From: Roseiarcus sp963696665 | GTDB lineage: Bacteria > Pseudomonadota > Alphaproteobacteria > Rhizobiales > Beijerinckiaceae | Direction of reading: 5' to 3' | Length of the DNA stretch: 64,000 nucleotides | Assembly: GCA_963696665.1 (NCBI GenBank) | Contig: CAVOLE010000028.1 | Coordinates: 62,001-126,000, forward strand | In this document: positions 17,193-27,611 of the stretch, piece by piece | Position numbering within the stretch: the first letter of the stretch is position 1 | Layout: the number at the start of each line of letters is the position of its first letter | Position numbers and translations under genes: made by a program | Notes under the pieces: model-generated | Told to the model about the DNA's origin: nothing | Seen by the model: only the letters and a program-made list of their open reading frames with translations | Databases searched by the model: none

Positions 17193-17220
17193 CTGCGGCC
17201 GCCCTGAAGCGGCCGCAGCG
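17193..17220. terminator. bidirectional hairpin terminator
   Basis: GCTGCGGCCGC and GCGGCCGCAGC form a perfect 11-bp stem around the loop CCTGAA. It lies between two convergent small genes, five bases from the stop of the minus-strand one, so it can end transcripts from both sides. There is no long T run. Confidence 0.7.
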
Positions 17221-17224
17221 CCGG

Positions 17225-17458
17225 TTAGCGCAGGATCGCGGAGGTCACCGGCCAGGTCAGGGACAGGCTGACGATCAGTCCGGCCGCCGCCAAGCCGGCC
17301 AAACGCATCTTCGCCCGCGCGCCCTCCGGCAGCGCGGCGATCATCAGCACCGCAAAGACGAGGACGAGGAACCCCGCGGGGAGGTTGGCGACCGAAGGAT
17401 GAAGCACGGCGTAGATGAAGTCGCCGAGGGTCGAACCGATCTGATCCAATCCGTACAT
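17225..17458 (-). CDS. small membrane protein, unknown
   Basis: A 77-residue protein with two hydrophobic helices: about PAGFLVLVFAVLMIAAL and LAGLAAAGLIVSLSLTW, separated by a basic loop (PEGARAKMR). I do not recognise a family. The start at 17458 has GGGAGC in front of it; an earlier in-frame ATG at 17488 lacks a ribosome site. The upstream region (17460-17590) is AT-rich and is the likely promoter. Confidence 0.65.
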   Translation of the reverse strand: MYGLDQIGSTLGDFIYAVLHPSVANLPAGFLVLVFAVLMIAALPEGARAKMRLAGLAAAGLIVSLSLTWPVTSAILR

Positions 17459-17712
17459 CAATTTGCTCCCTTTAAGAGCCGTCAACATGCTGTACCACGA
17501 ATTGTAAGCCGAACAAACAACGTCTTAAGTTTAACCTTTACCGCCGCCGATCTTATACTTACTGATTTATTGAAGAACAAGGGATGAAATGATTAAAGTC
17601 TTTGGCGTGACCCGGACGAGAATTGCGATTGACAATCGCGGCGCGGACTGGCGCACTGCCCCCGTTGCTTCATTGGCCACTGACGGCGACGCCTGCTCGA
17701 GGAGCCAGATCA

Positions 17713-18387
17713 ATGCGCATCGAGCCTGTGTTTCTGTTCGATCTCGACGGAACGCTCGTCGACAGCGTCTACCAGCATGTGCTGGCCTGGAAGGAGGCTC
17801 TCGACAGCGAGGGCGTCGACCTCTCCGTCTGGCGCATCCATCGCAAGATCGGCATGAGCGGCGGCCTCTTCACCAACCAACTCCGTCGCGAAACCGGAGT
17901 TGATCTCAGCGAAGACCGCCTCGAGCGGCTGCGCCATCTGCATGTCGAAGCCTATCGCCGGATGTCCGCCTCCATTCGCCCGTTGCCTGGCGCTCGGGAA
18001 CTCTTGGCTTGGCTGACCAACGCGGGACTTCCGTGGGCGATCGCCACCAGCGGCCGAATGGAGACAGCGGCGGTCAATCTCGCGGCGCTCGGCGTCGATC
18101 CCGATCGATCCCCTGTCGTGACGCGCGATCAGGTCAAATACGCCAAGCCCGATCCGGACCTGTTCCTGGCCGCCGCCGCCCGCTTGAACGCGCCGATCGA
18201 GCGAGCTCTGGTGATCGGGGACAGCATTTGGGACATGCTGGCGGCGGCGCGCTGCCGCGCGCTCGGGGTCGGCCTCTTATGCGGCGGCTATGGCGCGACC
18301 GAATTGCAGCAGGCGACCGCCTTCCGGGTATACGAAGACCCCGCGGATTTGCTCGTCCATATCGACGAGCTCGGCGGACGCCGGTGA
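17713..18387 (+). CDS. HAD-family phosphatase
   Basis: A 224-residue haloacid dehalogenase-superfamily hydrolase with the alpha-helical cap typical of phosphoglycolate phosphatase-like or beta-phosphoglucomutase-like members. Motif I is FLFDLDGTLVDS with nucleophile and acid aspartates; motif II is AIATSGR; the lysine of motif III is in YAKPDPDLFL; motif IV is VIGDSIWDML. The substrate is a small phosphate ester that cannot be named. GAGGAG precedes the ATG at 17713. It converges on hutF, 16 bases apart. Confidence 0.85.
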   Translation: MRIEPVFLFDLDGTLVDSVYQHVLAWKEALDSEGVDLSVWRIHRKIGMSGGLFTNQLRRETGVDLSEDRLERLRHLHVEAYRRMSASIRPLPGARELLAWLTNAGLPWAIATSGRMETAAVNLAALGVDPDRSPVVTRDQVKYAKPDPDLFLAAAARLNAPIERALVIGDSIWDMLAAARCRALGVGLLCGGYGATELQQATAFRVYEDPADLLVHIDELGGRR

Positions 18388-18403
18388 GGCGGCGCCCTTC
18401 GCC

Positions 18404-19771
18404 TCAAGACGCCGAAGTCCAGCTGAGCTCGCCCATCGTCTTCACGAATTGCGCAGCGATCTCGTCTCTGAATATGTGGCGACCGCCGACAACGACCTTC
18501 AATCCGCCGCTCCACACGCAATCGATAAGCGAATTGCCGACCGAGAAGATCCATGCGTCGAGGATCTGATCGTCTGTCTTGCCGGCGAGCGTCGGGTGGT
18601 CGGCAAAAAAGCTCAGGATGTCCGCCGACGCGCCGGGCGCAAGCTTACCCGAGTTCCGCCCCAAGGCCTGCGCGCCGCCGGACCAGACCGCCTCCAGCAT
18701 CGTCCGCCCGCAAGAGGCGCCCGGGAAGCGCAAACATTGCGCGCCCGCTCGCGCAACCTCTGCGCATATTCGAGCTGGCGCAATTCCGCCGCGGCGCCAA
18801 TCGAGACATTGGAATTCGTCCCGACCCCGTAGCGCCCGCCTTCGCGGATGTAATCAGCCCCGTTGAAGATTCCGTCACCAAGATTGGCTTCGGTCACTGG
18901 ACAAAGTCCGGCGACCGCGCCCGATCGCGCAAGGTCCTGCGTCTCCCCTTCTTCCATATGGGTCGCATGGACGAGGCACCAACGCTGGTCGACGCCGGCA
19001 TGGTCGATGAGCCAGCGTACGGGGCGCGCTCCCAGCGAAGCGATGCAGTCCTCGACTTCCTTGATCTGTTCAGCGGCATGGATGTGAATGGGGCCATCGC
19101 TCGCGAGCGCAAGCAGCTCCCCGAGTTCGCTTGGCGTAACGGCGCGGAGGCTGTGCGGCGCTATGCCGGTCGTCTCGCCTTCGTCGGCTTTGATCAGCGC
19201 GCGACAGTCTTCGAGGAGACGCGAAAACGAATTGATATCGCTGATAAAGCGCCTCTGCTCCGGTCTTGGCGGCGCACCGCCAAACGTCGAATGGGCGTAG
19301 AATACGGGAAGCAGCGTCATACCAATGCCGACGCGCCGGGCAGCGGACAGAATGCGGCCCGCCATCTCTGCAGGTTCGGCGTAGGGCGAGCCATCGGGCG
19401 CGTGATGGAGGTAATGAAACTCCGCGACCGCGGCGAACCCGGCCTCCAGCATCTCGACATAAAGCTGCGCCGCGACCGCCTCCACATCCTCGGGCGACAT
19501 CATCAACGCGAAGCGATACATCGTCTCGCGCCAGGACCAGAAGGTGTCGGTATCCTTGCCCCTAACCTCAGCGAGGCCCGCCATGGCCCGCTGGAAGGCG
19601 TGGCTGTGCAGGTTCGCCGCTGCGGGCGCCGATGACTGCGTGACGCTCGTCCCCCTCCCGCGCTGTCGCGCCGGTTTGCACGGACGCGATCGCGCCATCG
19701 TCGATCGTCACCCGGACGTCGGACTTCCAACCGTCGGGGGTGAGCGCCCTTGCGGCGTGAAGAACTGACAC
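18404..19771 (-). CDS. hutF: formimidoylglutamate deiminase, two frameshifts
   Basis: Amidohydrolase that converts N-formimino-L-glutamate to N-formyl-L-glutamate and ammonia. About 455 residues in three frames: N-terminus (LHAARALTPDGWKSDVRVTI), the metal-binding core (NLHSHAFQRAMAGL, AVAEFHYLHHAPDG, IHIHAAEQ, ATHMEE, GVGTNSNVSIG) and the C-terminus (TMLEAVWSGGAQALGR, GGRHIF). Breaks are at about 19630, before NLHSHAFQ, and at about 18733, where one T seems lost from a T run. A GTG at 19771 with a GGAG site is the likely start. It diverges from hutI, about 65 bases away, sharing a promoter region. Confidence 0.88.
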
Positions 19772-19835
19772 GGCTACTCCGCTTCTCGCGATCGGCCTCG
19801 CAAGCGGGCCGCTTGCCTTTCGGGCGGTTAGGTCT

Positions 19836-21084
19836 ATGCCGTTGGCCGCCATGGTTCAAACAAACCACGACGACCGTCTCGACGCGGTTTGGCTCAACGC
19901 CCGTCTTGCGACCCTCGCCGAAGGGGCCCCGGGCATAGGAATCGTCGAATCCGGCGCGATCGCCGTGCGCGACGGAAGGATAGTCTTCGCCGGGCCGGAG
20001 AATGAGCTTCCGTCCACCGCGCGCGCCGCTGAGCGAATGATTGATTGCGAGGGGCGCTGGATCACGCCCGCGCTGATCGATTGCCACACCCACCTCGTCT
20101 ACGGCGGCGATCGGGCGCACGAATTCGAGCTGAGACTTGCCGGCGCAGGCTACGAACAAATCGCGCGCGAAGGCGGCGGCATCCTTTCCACCGTCCGCGC
20201 GACCCGCGCCGCGAGCGAAGACGAGCTTACTCAATCGGCGCTCACGCGACTGGACGCTCTCATCGCCGAGGGCGTCGGCACGGTCGAAGTCAAATCCGGC
20301 TATGGGCTTGAGCTTGACGCCGAGCGCAAATCGCTCACCGTCGCGCGCCGGCTCGCCGAAGAGCGCAATGTCGCAATCCGCGCGACATTCCTGGGCGCTC
20401 ACGCGCTGCCGCCAGAATTCGCGAGCAGACGCGAGGCCTACGTGGCTTACGTCGCCGACACAATGATCCCGACGCTCGCGAGCGAAGGCCTGATCGACGC
20501 TGTTGACGGCTTTTGCGAGACGATTGCGTTCACCCGCGACGAGATCGCGCGCGTGTTCGCCGCCGCCCGACAAGCAGGGCTGCCGGTCAAGCTGCATGCG
20601 GATCAATTGTCTAACTCGGGCGGGGCGTCTCTTGCCGCTAAGTTCGGCGCGCTGTCGGCCGATCATCTCGAATATGCGGACGAGGACGGCCTCGCCGCCA
20701 TGGCGAAAGCGGGCGTCGTCGCGGTGCTGCTGCCGGGCGCCTATCTATGTGCTGCAAGAGCGGCAGGCGCCTCCGGTCGACCTCATGCGCAAGCATCGGC
20801 TGGCGATGGCCGTCGCCACTGACTTCAATCCGGGCACGTCGCCCATGACCTCGCTCCTGCTCGCGCTCAACATGGCGGCGACTTTGTTCGGACTGACGAT
20901 CGAGGAATGCCTAGCCGGCGTCACCCGCAACGCGGCGCGCGCGCTTGGCCTTGCGACCGAAATCGGCGCCCTCGAAGCCGGGAAATGGGCGGATCTCGCG
21001 ATCTGGGACATCGAGCGACCCGCCGAGCTCGTCTATCGCCTCGGCTTCAACCCGCTGCACGCGCGCGTCTGGAGGGGACGATGA
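19836..21084 (+). CDS. hutI: imidazolonepropionase, frameshifted
   Basis: Hydrolyses 4-imidazolone-5-propionate to formiminoglutamate, third step of histidine breakdown; about 415 residues. Metal and substrate residues: DCHTHLVYGGDRAHEFELR, VEVKSGYGLELDAERK, FLGAHALPPEF, KLHADQLSNSGG, then after the break TDFNPGTSPMTSLLLALNMA. One extra C at about 20745 moves the frame; removing it restores LLPGAYYVLQERQAPPVDLMRKH. Start at 19836 is preferred; 19851 is the alternative. The stop overlaps the hutH start by four bases. Confidence 0.92.
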
Positions 21085-22619
21085 CCGTCGTCATCCGCGC
21101 CGGCGAAGCCGTGCTCGACGACTGGCGTGCGATCTGGCGCGGGGCGCCGGTCACGGTCGACCCGTCGTCGCATGGCAGGGTGGCCGCGAGCGCGGCCGCG
21201 GTCGGACGGATTCTGTCCCGCGGCGAACCCGTCTACGGAATCAACACCGGCTTCGGCAAATTGGCGGGCGTGCGCATCGCGGCGCAAGACCTCGCGCAGC
21301 TTCAGCGCAACATCGTGCTGTCGCACGCCGCGGGGGTCGGCGAGCCAGCCTCGGTTCCGACGACGCGGCTCATGCTGGCGCTCAAGCTCGGCAGTCTCGC
21401 GCAGGGCGCGTCAGGCGTTCAGCCGCGGACGCTTGAACTCATCGAGGCCATGCTCGAGCGGGGGGTCACACCCGTCGTGCCGTCGCAGGGATCGGTCGGC
21501 GCGTCGGGCGATCTCGCGCCGCTGGCCCATATGGCGGCGACGATGATCGGCGTTGGAGAAGCTCGGATCGGCGACCGAGTCGTCCCGGCGGCGGCGGCGC
21601 TCGCCGAAGTTGGCCTTGCGCCCGTCGCGCTTCAGCCGAAGGAGGGCCTCGCCCTCCTCAACGGCACGCAATTCTCGACCGCCAATGCGCTCATCGGTCT
21701 GTTCAAGGCCGAGATTTTGTTCGGCTCCGCTTTGGCGACCGGCGCCCTTTCAACCGACGGTGCGCGCGGATCGGACACGCCGTTCGACGCGCGCATCCAT
21801 GCGCTCCGGCGCCATCAAGGCCAAATCGATATCGCCACCGCCTTGCGCAGGCTGCTCGCGGGGAGCGCCATTCGCGCTTCGCATTTGACCGGCGACGAAC
21901 GGGTCCAGGACCCCTATTGCCTGCGCTGCCAGCCGCAGGTGATGGGCGCATGCCTCGATCTGCTGCGCCAGGCCGCCTCGACCCTCCTTACCGAGGCCAA
22001 CGGAGTCTCCGACAATCCGCTCATCTTCGCGGAGACGGACGAAGCGCTGTCAGGCGGCAATTTTCATGCTGAACCGGTCGCCTTCGCGGCCGATACGATC
22101 GCGCTAGCCGTCTGCGAGATCGGCTCGCTCGCCGAGCGCCGGATTGCGATGCTCGTTGATCCGGCGCTCTCTGGTCTGCCGGCGTTCCTGACTCCGAAGC
22201 CAGGCCTCAACTCCGGATTCATGATCCCGCAAGTGACCGCGGCGGCGCTCGTCGCCGAGAACAAGACCCGCGCCTATCCGGCCAGCGTCGATTCGATTCC
22301 AACCTCGGCCAACCAGGAGGATCACGTCTCGATGGCCGCGCATGGCGCAAGGCGCCTTGAACCGATGGCGGAGAACGCATTGTCGATCGTCGGCATTGAG
22401 CTCCTCACCGCCGCTCAGGCATGCGACTTTCACCATCCCCTCCTTTCGAGCGCGCCGCTCGAAGCCTTGCGAGCGCTCGTGCGCCGCGAGGTCCAACGTC
22501 TGGAGGACGACCGCTACTTTCACCCCGATATCGCCGCGGCGACCGAGCTCGTCAGGGGCGGCGCCATCATCGGCGCGATCGGCGACGTCGCGCTGCCCTC
22601 CCTTGAGAGGCCTGGATGA
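21081..22619 (+). CDS. hutH: histidine ammonia-lyase
   Basis: A 512-residue enzyme that deaminates histidine to urocanate, the first step of the pathway. The Ala-Ser-Gly triad that forms the MIO cofactor is in GSVGASGDLAPLAHMA (about 139-154). YGINTGFGKLA and SDNPLIF, MIPQVTAAALVAENK and TSANQEDHVSM are all in place. Starts within the hutI stop (ATGA overlap) and its own stop overlaps hutG, so hutI-hutH-hutG are translationally coupled. Intact. Confidence 0.96.
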   Translation: MTVVIRAGEAVLDDWRAIWRGAPVTVDPSSHGRVAASAAAVGRILSRGEPVYGINTGFGKLAGVRIAAQDLAQLQRNIVLSHAAGVGEPASVPTTRLMLALKLGSLAQGASGVQPRTLELIEAMLERGVTPVVPSQGSVGASGDLAPLAHMAATMIGVGEARIGDRVVPAAAALAEVGLAPVALQPKEGLALLNGTQFSTANALIGLFKAEILFGSALATGALSTDGARGSDTPFDARIHALRRHQGQIDIATALRRLLAGSAIRASHLTGDERVQDPYCLRCQPQVMGACLDLLRQAASTLLTEANGVSDNPLIFAETDEALSGGNFHAEPVAFAADTIALAVCEIGSLAERRIAMLVDPALSGLPAFLTPKPGLNSGFMIPQVTAAALVAENKTRAYPASVDSIPTSANQEDHVSMAAHGARRLEPMAENALSIVGIELLTAAQACDFHHPLLSSAPLEALRALVRREVQRLEDDRYFHPDIAAATELVRGGAIIGAIGDVALPSLERPG

Positions 22620-23437
22620 CCGCCGATCGTCCCGACTGGCTCATCGTCGAGCGCCGCGATGCGCCGCTCATCGTGAGCATACCCCACGCGGGGACGGACT
22701 TGCTCAAGTTCGAGCCGGCCTTCGTCGATCCGTGGCTCGCGCGCAAGGACGCGGACTGGCGGCTCGACGAGCTTTACGATTTTCTCGCGCCGCTCGGCGC
22801 GACTGTTCTGCGAACTCGGCTTTCGCGCTCGATCATCGACGTCAACCGCGATCCGAGCGGCGCCTCGCTTTATCCCGGCCAGGCGACGACGGAACTCGTC
22901 CCGGCCACAAGTTTCGACGGCGAGCCGCTCTATCGCCCGGGGCTTGCGCCCGACGCGGCCGAGATCGCCGAGCGGACGCGGCTTTACTTCGATCCCTATC
23001 ACGCGGCGCTCAGCGCAGAGATCGCTCGCCTGCGCGAAAAGCATAAGCGGGTAGCTCTGTTCGACGCCCACTCCATTCGTTCGGTGATCCCGCGGCTGTT
23101 CGACGGCGAACTGCCAGCGTTCAATCTGGGAACGAATTCCGGCGCCAGCTGCAGCCATAGACTGAGCCAGACCGTCGGCGCGTTGCTCGCCGCAAGCGGG
23201 CAAAGTTCTGTCGTCGATGGGCGCTTCAAGGGCGGGTGGATTACCCGCGCCTACGGCAAACCCAACGAAGTCGTCGAGGCCTTGCAGCTGGAACTCGCTT
23301 GCCGCGCCTATATGCAGGAGCCCGAGCGCCCGGCGCTCGACAACTGGCCGACGCCCATCGACCAAAAGCGCGCCGCGCCAACACGCGCGACAATCAAGCG
23401 CGTGCTAGAGGCGATGCTCGAGCACGTGAGCCAATGA
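22616..23437 (+). CDS. hutG: N-formylglutamate deformylase
   Basis: A 273-residue N-formylglutamate amidohydrolase that releases formate and glutamate. Typical sites are VSIPHAGTDLL at the N-terminus, DVNRDPSGASLYPGQ, YFDPYHAAL, and ALFDAHSIRSVIPRLFDG with zinc ligands, then KGGWITRAYGKP. Its presence with hutF indicates the five-step route through formylglutamate rather than the direct formamide route. Starts four bases inside the hutH stop. Confidence 0.93.
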   Translation: MTADRPDWLIVERRDAPLIVSIPHAGTDLLKFEPAFVDPWLARKDADWRLDELYDFLAPLGATVLRTRLSRSIIDVNRDPSGASLYPGQATTELVPATSFDGEPLYRPGLAPDAAEIAERTRLYFDPYHAALSAEIARLREKHKRVALFDAHSIRSVIPRLFDGELPAFNLGTNSGASCSHRLSQTVGALLAASGQSSVVDGRFKGGWITRAYGKPNEVVEALQLELACRAYMQEPERPALDNWPTPIDQKRAAPTRATIKRVLEAMLEHVSQ

Positions 23438-23459
23438 TCCCGATGTTCTGATCTCCGAT

Positions 23460-23549
23460 CGTCATTGCGAGCGAAGCGAAGCAATCCAGGGATCGTAAGG
23501 CGCCGAGCGACTCGTAGATTACTTCGTCGCTGCGCTCCTCGCAATGACG
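23460..23549. repeat. inverted-repeat element inside the hut operon
   Basis: The ends CGTCATTGCGAGCGAAGCGA and its imperfect complement (GTCGCTGCGCTCCTCGCAATGACG) frame a 90-base element. Phrases of this kind are among the most common intergenic repeats of Hyphomicrobiales. It separates hutG from hutU and could form a strong hairpin in the mRNA, which may lower hutU expression relative to hutIHG or stabilise the upstream message. Confidence 0.65.
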
Positions 23550-23579
23550 GTTTGTCGTATCGCATGAAAGGTCCGGCCC

Positions 23580-25212
<1,633 letters not shown>

Positions 25213-25284
25213 TGCGCGCGCGAGAAGGGCCTCGACCTGCCGAGCCTGGAGGGGTGATAAAACTCAACGTTCCCTCGTCCCGCA

Positions 25285-25325
25285 AAGCCCGTCGAAAGAC
25301 GGGCGTCTCTCGACGCCCTATGCGG
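25285..25325. repeat. double-hairpin repeat copy
   Basis: Copy of a family seen eight times in this window: CCCGTCGAAAGACGGG overlaps GGGCGTCTCTCGACGCCC through a shared GGG, so the two hairpins exclude each other. It lies after hutU. A further short hairpin of the CTTCTCCCCGC...GGGGAGAAGG type follows at about 25389-25413. Confidence 0.6.
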
Positions 25326-25380
25326 GGAGAGGGCAAGGGTGTGGCGCCGAGAGATTGGCCGCAGACATCGCCCCAGCCCC

Positions 25381-25995
25381 TCATCCCGACCTTCTCCCCG
25401 CGGGCGGGGAGAAGGAGCCATCGACACTCCCGACAATCGCGTGATAGGTCTTGCTGATCAGCTCATCGACCAACCGCGGCGGGCGCTCGCGGCGTTGGAG
25501 ATGCGGCTTGACGGCGGCGATCGGGACCTCCGCCAGAACGAATGTCGCCCGGCGCATCTCGGCGCGACCGGCGCGGCCGAAGGCGTCGCGCGCAAACCTC
25601 CGTAAGCAGCCCTCGAAGCGCTCGGCTTGATCGGCCACGCCGCGCCTGAGCGAGACCGGCCAGTCGCCGTGAACGAAATCGTGACGGCTGTAGAGCATGA
25701 GCAGCCGGGCGTCGTCCAAATGGCGGCGCGCCCAGGCCGGCGTGTGGAGCGCGGCGCGGAGGCCCTCGCCCGCTTCGATCGCGGCGACGAAACCCTTCTG
25801 ATAGGCGAGCACGGTCTTAAGCCACACTTCGCCGATGAGCGCGTCGCGCGAGGCGAAGCGATAGTAGAACGAGCCTTTGGGCGCTCCGATCCGCTCGGCG
25901 ACGGAATCGACGGTCACGGCCTGGGGTCCGCGCTCGGCAATGAGCGAACGGGCCGCGGCCAAGAAGTCCGCTTGATCGAATTGTGCACGTCCCAT
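25381..25995 (-). CDS. TetR-family transcriptional regulator
   Basis: A 204-residue repressor-like protein. Residues about 8-55 form the TetR helix-turn-helix (LIAERGPQAVTVDSVAERIG, then APKGSFYYRFASRDALI). The remainder is a helical ligand domain without recognisable specificity. It diverges from the PPOX-fold gene; a perfect 10-bp palindrome lies between them and is a likely operator. The 3' end runs into a repeat (SFSPPAGRRSG), so the original C-terminus may have been altered by repeat insertion. Confidence 0.88.
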   Translation of the reverse strand: MGRAQFDQADFLAAARSLIAERGPQAVTVDSVAERIGAPKGSFYYRFASRDALIGEVWLKTVLAYQKGFVAAIEAGEGLRAALHTPAWARRHLDDARLLMLYSRHDFVHGDWPVSLRRGVADQAERFEGCLRRFARDAFGRAGRAEMRRATFVLAEVPIAAVKPHLQRRERPPRLVDELISKTYHAIVGSVDGSFSPPAGRRSG

Positions 25996-26010
25996 GCTTA
26001 TTGATTATTC

Positions 26011-26020
26011 AGTCTAGACT
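26011..26020. promoter_or_regulatory. candidate TetR operator
   Basis: AGTCTAGACT is a perfect 10-bp palindrome in the 83-base gap between the divergent TetR and PPOX-fold genes, 16 bases before the regulator's ATG. AT steps two bases outside on each side extend the symmetry. The role is inferred from position and symmetry alone. Confidence 0.4.
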
Positions 26021-26078
26021 ACATCGTCCACATCTGTTTAACTGACTGGCGGTTAGGGGCGAAAACGGAGGATTGCCG

Positions 26079-26588
26079 ATGTTGCAAACAAAGGGCAAGC
26101 CTGACGCCGTAGAAGTGAGCGGCCTGTTGGCCGGCGCGGCGAAGACGATGCGAAGCGCGCGCTATTGCTGGCTGGCGACGACAGCTAACGCCGGCGCTCC
26201 GCACGTTCGCCCAATGGGGCGGGCGCTGAACGACGCAGGCGAGGACGAGTGGAAGATCCGGTTCCTCACCGACGGCAGATCGCGCAAGGCGGCTGACATG
26301 CGGGGCGCCAGCGAAGTCTCGATCCTCTTTCAGCACGACCCCGACCTCGCCTACGTCAACGTTATCGGGAAGGCCGCGCTGCATGAGGACGCGTCCGAGA
26401 CGCGCAACCGTTGGAAGCCGGCTTATGACGCATACTTTCCGAGCGCTGCTGATCGAGCGAGTGCGATCTTCGTCGAGGTGGACGCCCAGCGGATGGAGCT
26501 CTGGATTCGGGGCGTCACCCCGGAGCCGTTCGGGCTACGCGCGACGGTGCTTGAGCGCAGCGCCAAGGGATGGCGTTTGATCGGCTAG
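26079..26588 (+). CDS. pyridoxamine 5'-phosphate oxidase-fold protein
   Basis: A 169-residue split-barrel flavin-binding protein of the PPOX / general stress class. Visible: ARYCWLATTANAGAPHVRPMG at the first strands, FLTDGRSRKAADMRGASEVSILFQ and VEVDAQRMELWIRG. Family members bind FMN or F420; the true substrate is unknown. GGAGGA precedes the ATG. Its stop overlaps the nitrile hydratase accessory gene (minus strand) by four bases at the 3' ends. Confidence 0.8.
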   Translation: MLQTKGKPDAVEVSGLLAGAAKTMRSARYCWLATTANAGAPHVRPMGRALNDAGEDEWKIRFLTDGRSRKAADMRGASEVSILFQHDPDLAYVNVIGKAALHEDASETRNRWKPAYDAYFPSAADRASAIFVEVDAQRMELWIRGVTPEPFGLRATVLERSAKGWRLIG

Positions 26589-26968
26589 GACTTCGGCGCG
26601 AAAGGAAGGGCTTGCTGCTCCGGCTCCATGCCTGCGGCGAGTTCGACCGGCTTTCCGTGCGGGGTGCGCAGATAGGCGCGCTCCCATTGGTGCTCGCGCT
26701 CGTCGAGTTCCGCGTGGGTGATGGCGCCGCTCTCCGCGAGCACTCGTTCGAGAGCGGCAAGCGCAGCGCAATAGTAAGTCTCGCGGTCGTCGGGCTCGGC
26801 CTTGAGAGCTTTGATCTCGGCTCCAAGCGTCTCGGCCCATTGCGCGGCGGAGATAACGCCACGCTTCACAACCAGGTCAGCGAGCGCCAGCGTCTGCGCA
26901 TGCCACGGCTCCCCGAACACCGACTCCCCATCTTTCGCCTTGAGAAGACCGAATTCAGGCCGGTTCAA
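26585..26968 (-). CDS. nitrile hydratase accessory protein
   Basis: A 127-residue protein resembling the N-terminal part of the nitrile hydratase beta subunit: PWHAQTLALADLVVKRGVIS, WAETLGAEIKAL, YYCAALAALERVLAESG. For cobalt enzymes such small proteins deliver metal and help oxidise the active-site cysteines. The start overlaps the beta-subunit stop by 14 bases, so it is the third gene of one transcript (alpha, beta, accessory). Confidence 0.85.
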   Translation of the reverse strand: MNRPEFGLLKAKDGESVFGEPWHAQTLALADLVVKRGVISAAQWAETLGAEIKALKAEPDDRETYYCAALAALERVLAESGAITHAELDEREHQWERAYLRTPHGKPVELAAGMEPEQQALPFAPKS

Positions 26969-27611
26969 GATAGCTCTCCCAGAGATCGACGAAGACGCGA
27001 TCGCCGCTGCCCTTCGCTTCCGGCCAAAGGTCCGAAGAGGCGAAGCTCACCGTATAAAGATGCTCGCCGCGCTCTTCGCCACACGCCGACGCATCGGGCA
27101 GCACGTGGCCGCCATGATGAGAATGGATCCCCCCCGCCCTGCCCCGCACATAATTCGGCAGACGCGTGTGGCCCGTGGCGCCGTCAAGTCGGCAACGCAC
27201 GGCCGTCCCTAGCGCGAAGCGCGGCGGCGTATTGACGCTAACCGCGAAACTTCGAGGGCGTTTTACGACAGCGCGCGCAGCCTCGGCGGTCTGCGGGGGT
27301 AGACTGGGCTTCGCCGCAAAGGCTGGAGCGCCGCGCTTGATCTCGTCGAGCGTCAGGTAGCCCTCGTCGACCAATTGCGCGGCAACCGTCGTCAGCCATT
27401 GATCATAATAGGGCCGCGTCAGATAATCGACCGGATCGGTCAGCTCGCGGCAATGGCGAAACCAGTCGATCGTCCAGCTCGCGCCCGCCGCCGACGACTG
27501 CTTGATGGCGAAGTCCCGGATCTCCCATTCGGCGTGGATGACCTTGTCATCCGCCTTACCAACGATCGCGCCGAAACCCTCGCGGCCGCCGAGATCGTGA
27601 ACGCCGTCCAT
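26955..27611 (-). CDS. nthB: nitrile hydratase beta subunit
   Basis: A 218-residue subunit starting MDGVHDLGGREGFGAI, the family signature. ASWTIDWFRHCREL, YLTRPYYDQWLTTVAA and, in the SH3-like C-terminal half, GHTRLPNYVRGRAGGIHSHHG and VSFASSDLWPEA are all conserved; the arginines contact the oxidised cysteines of alpha. The ATG shares one base with the alpha stop (TGATG). With alpha it hydrates nitriles to amides in the cytoplasm. No amidase gene is in the window. Confidence 0.93.
   Translation of the reverse strand: MDGVHDLGGREGFGAIVGKADDKVIHAEWEIRDFAIKQSSAAGASWTIDWFRHCRELTDPVDYLTRPYYDQWLTTVAAQLVDEGYLTLDEIKRGAPAFAAKPSLPPQTAEAARAVVKRPRSFAVSVNTPPRFALGTAVRCRLDGATGHTRLPNYVRGRAGGIHSHHGGHVLPDASACGEERGEHLYTVSFASSDLWPEAKGSGDRVFVDLWESYLEPA

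Noticed and set aside
18553..19635. 360-codon open frame opposite hutF
   Set aside because: Arginine-rich antisense shadow; the minus strand carries clear HutF motifs.
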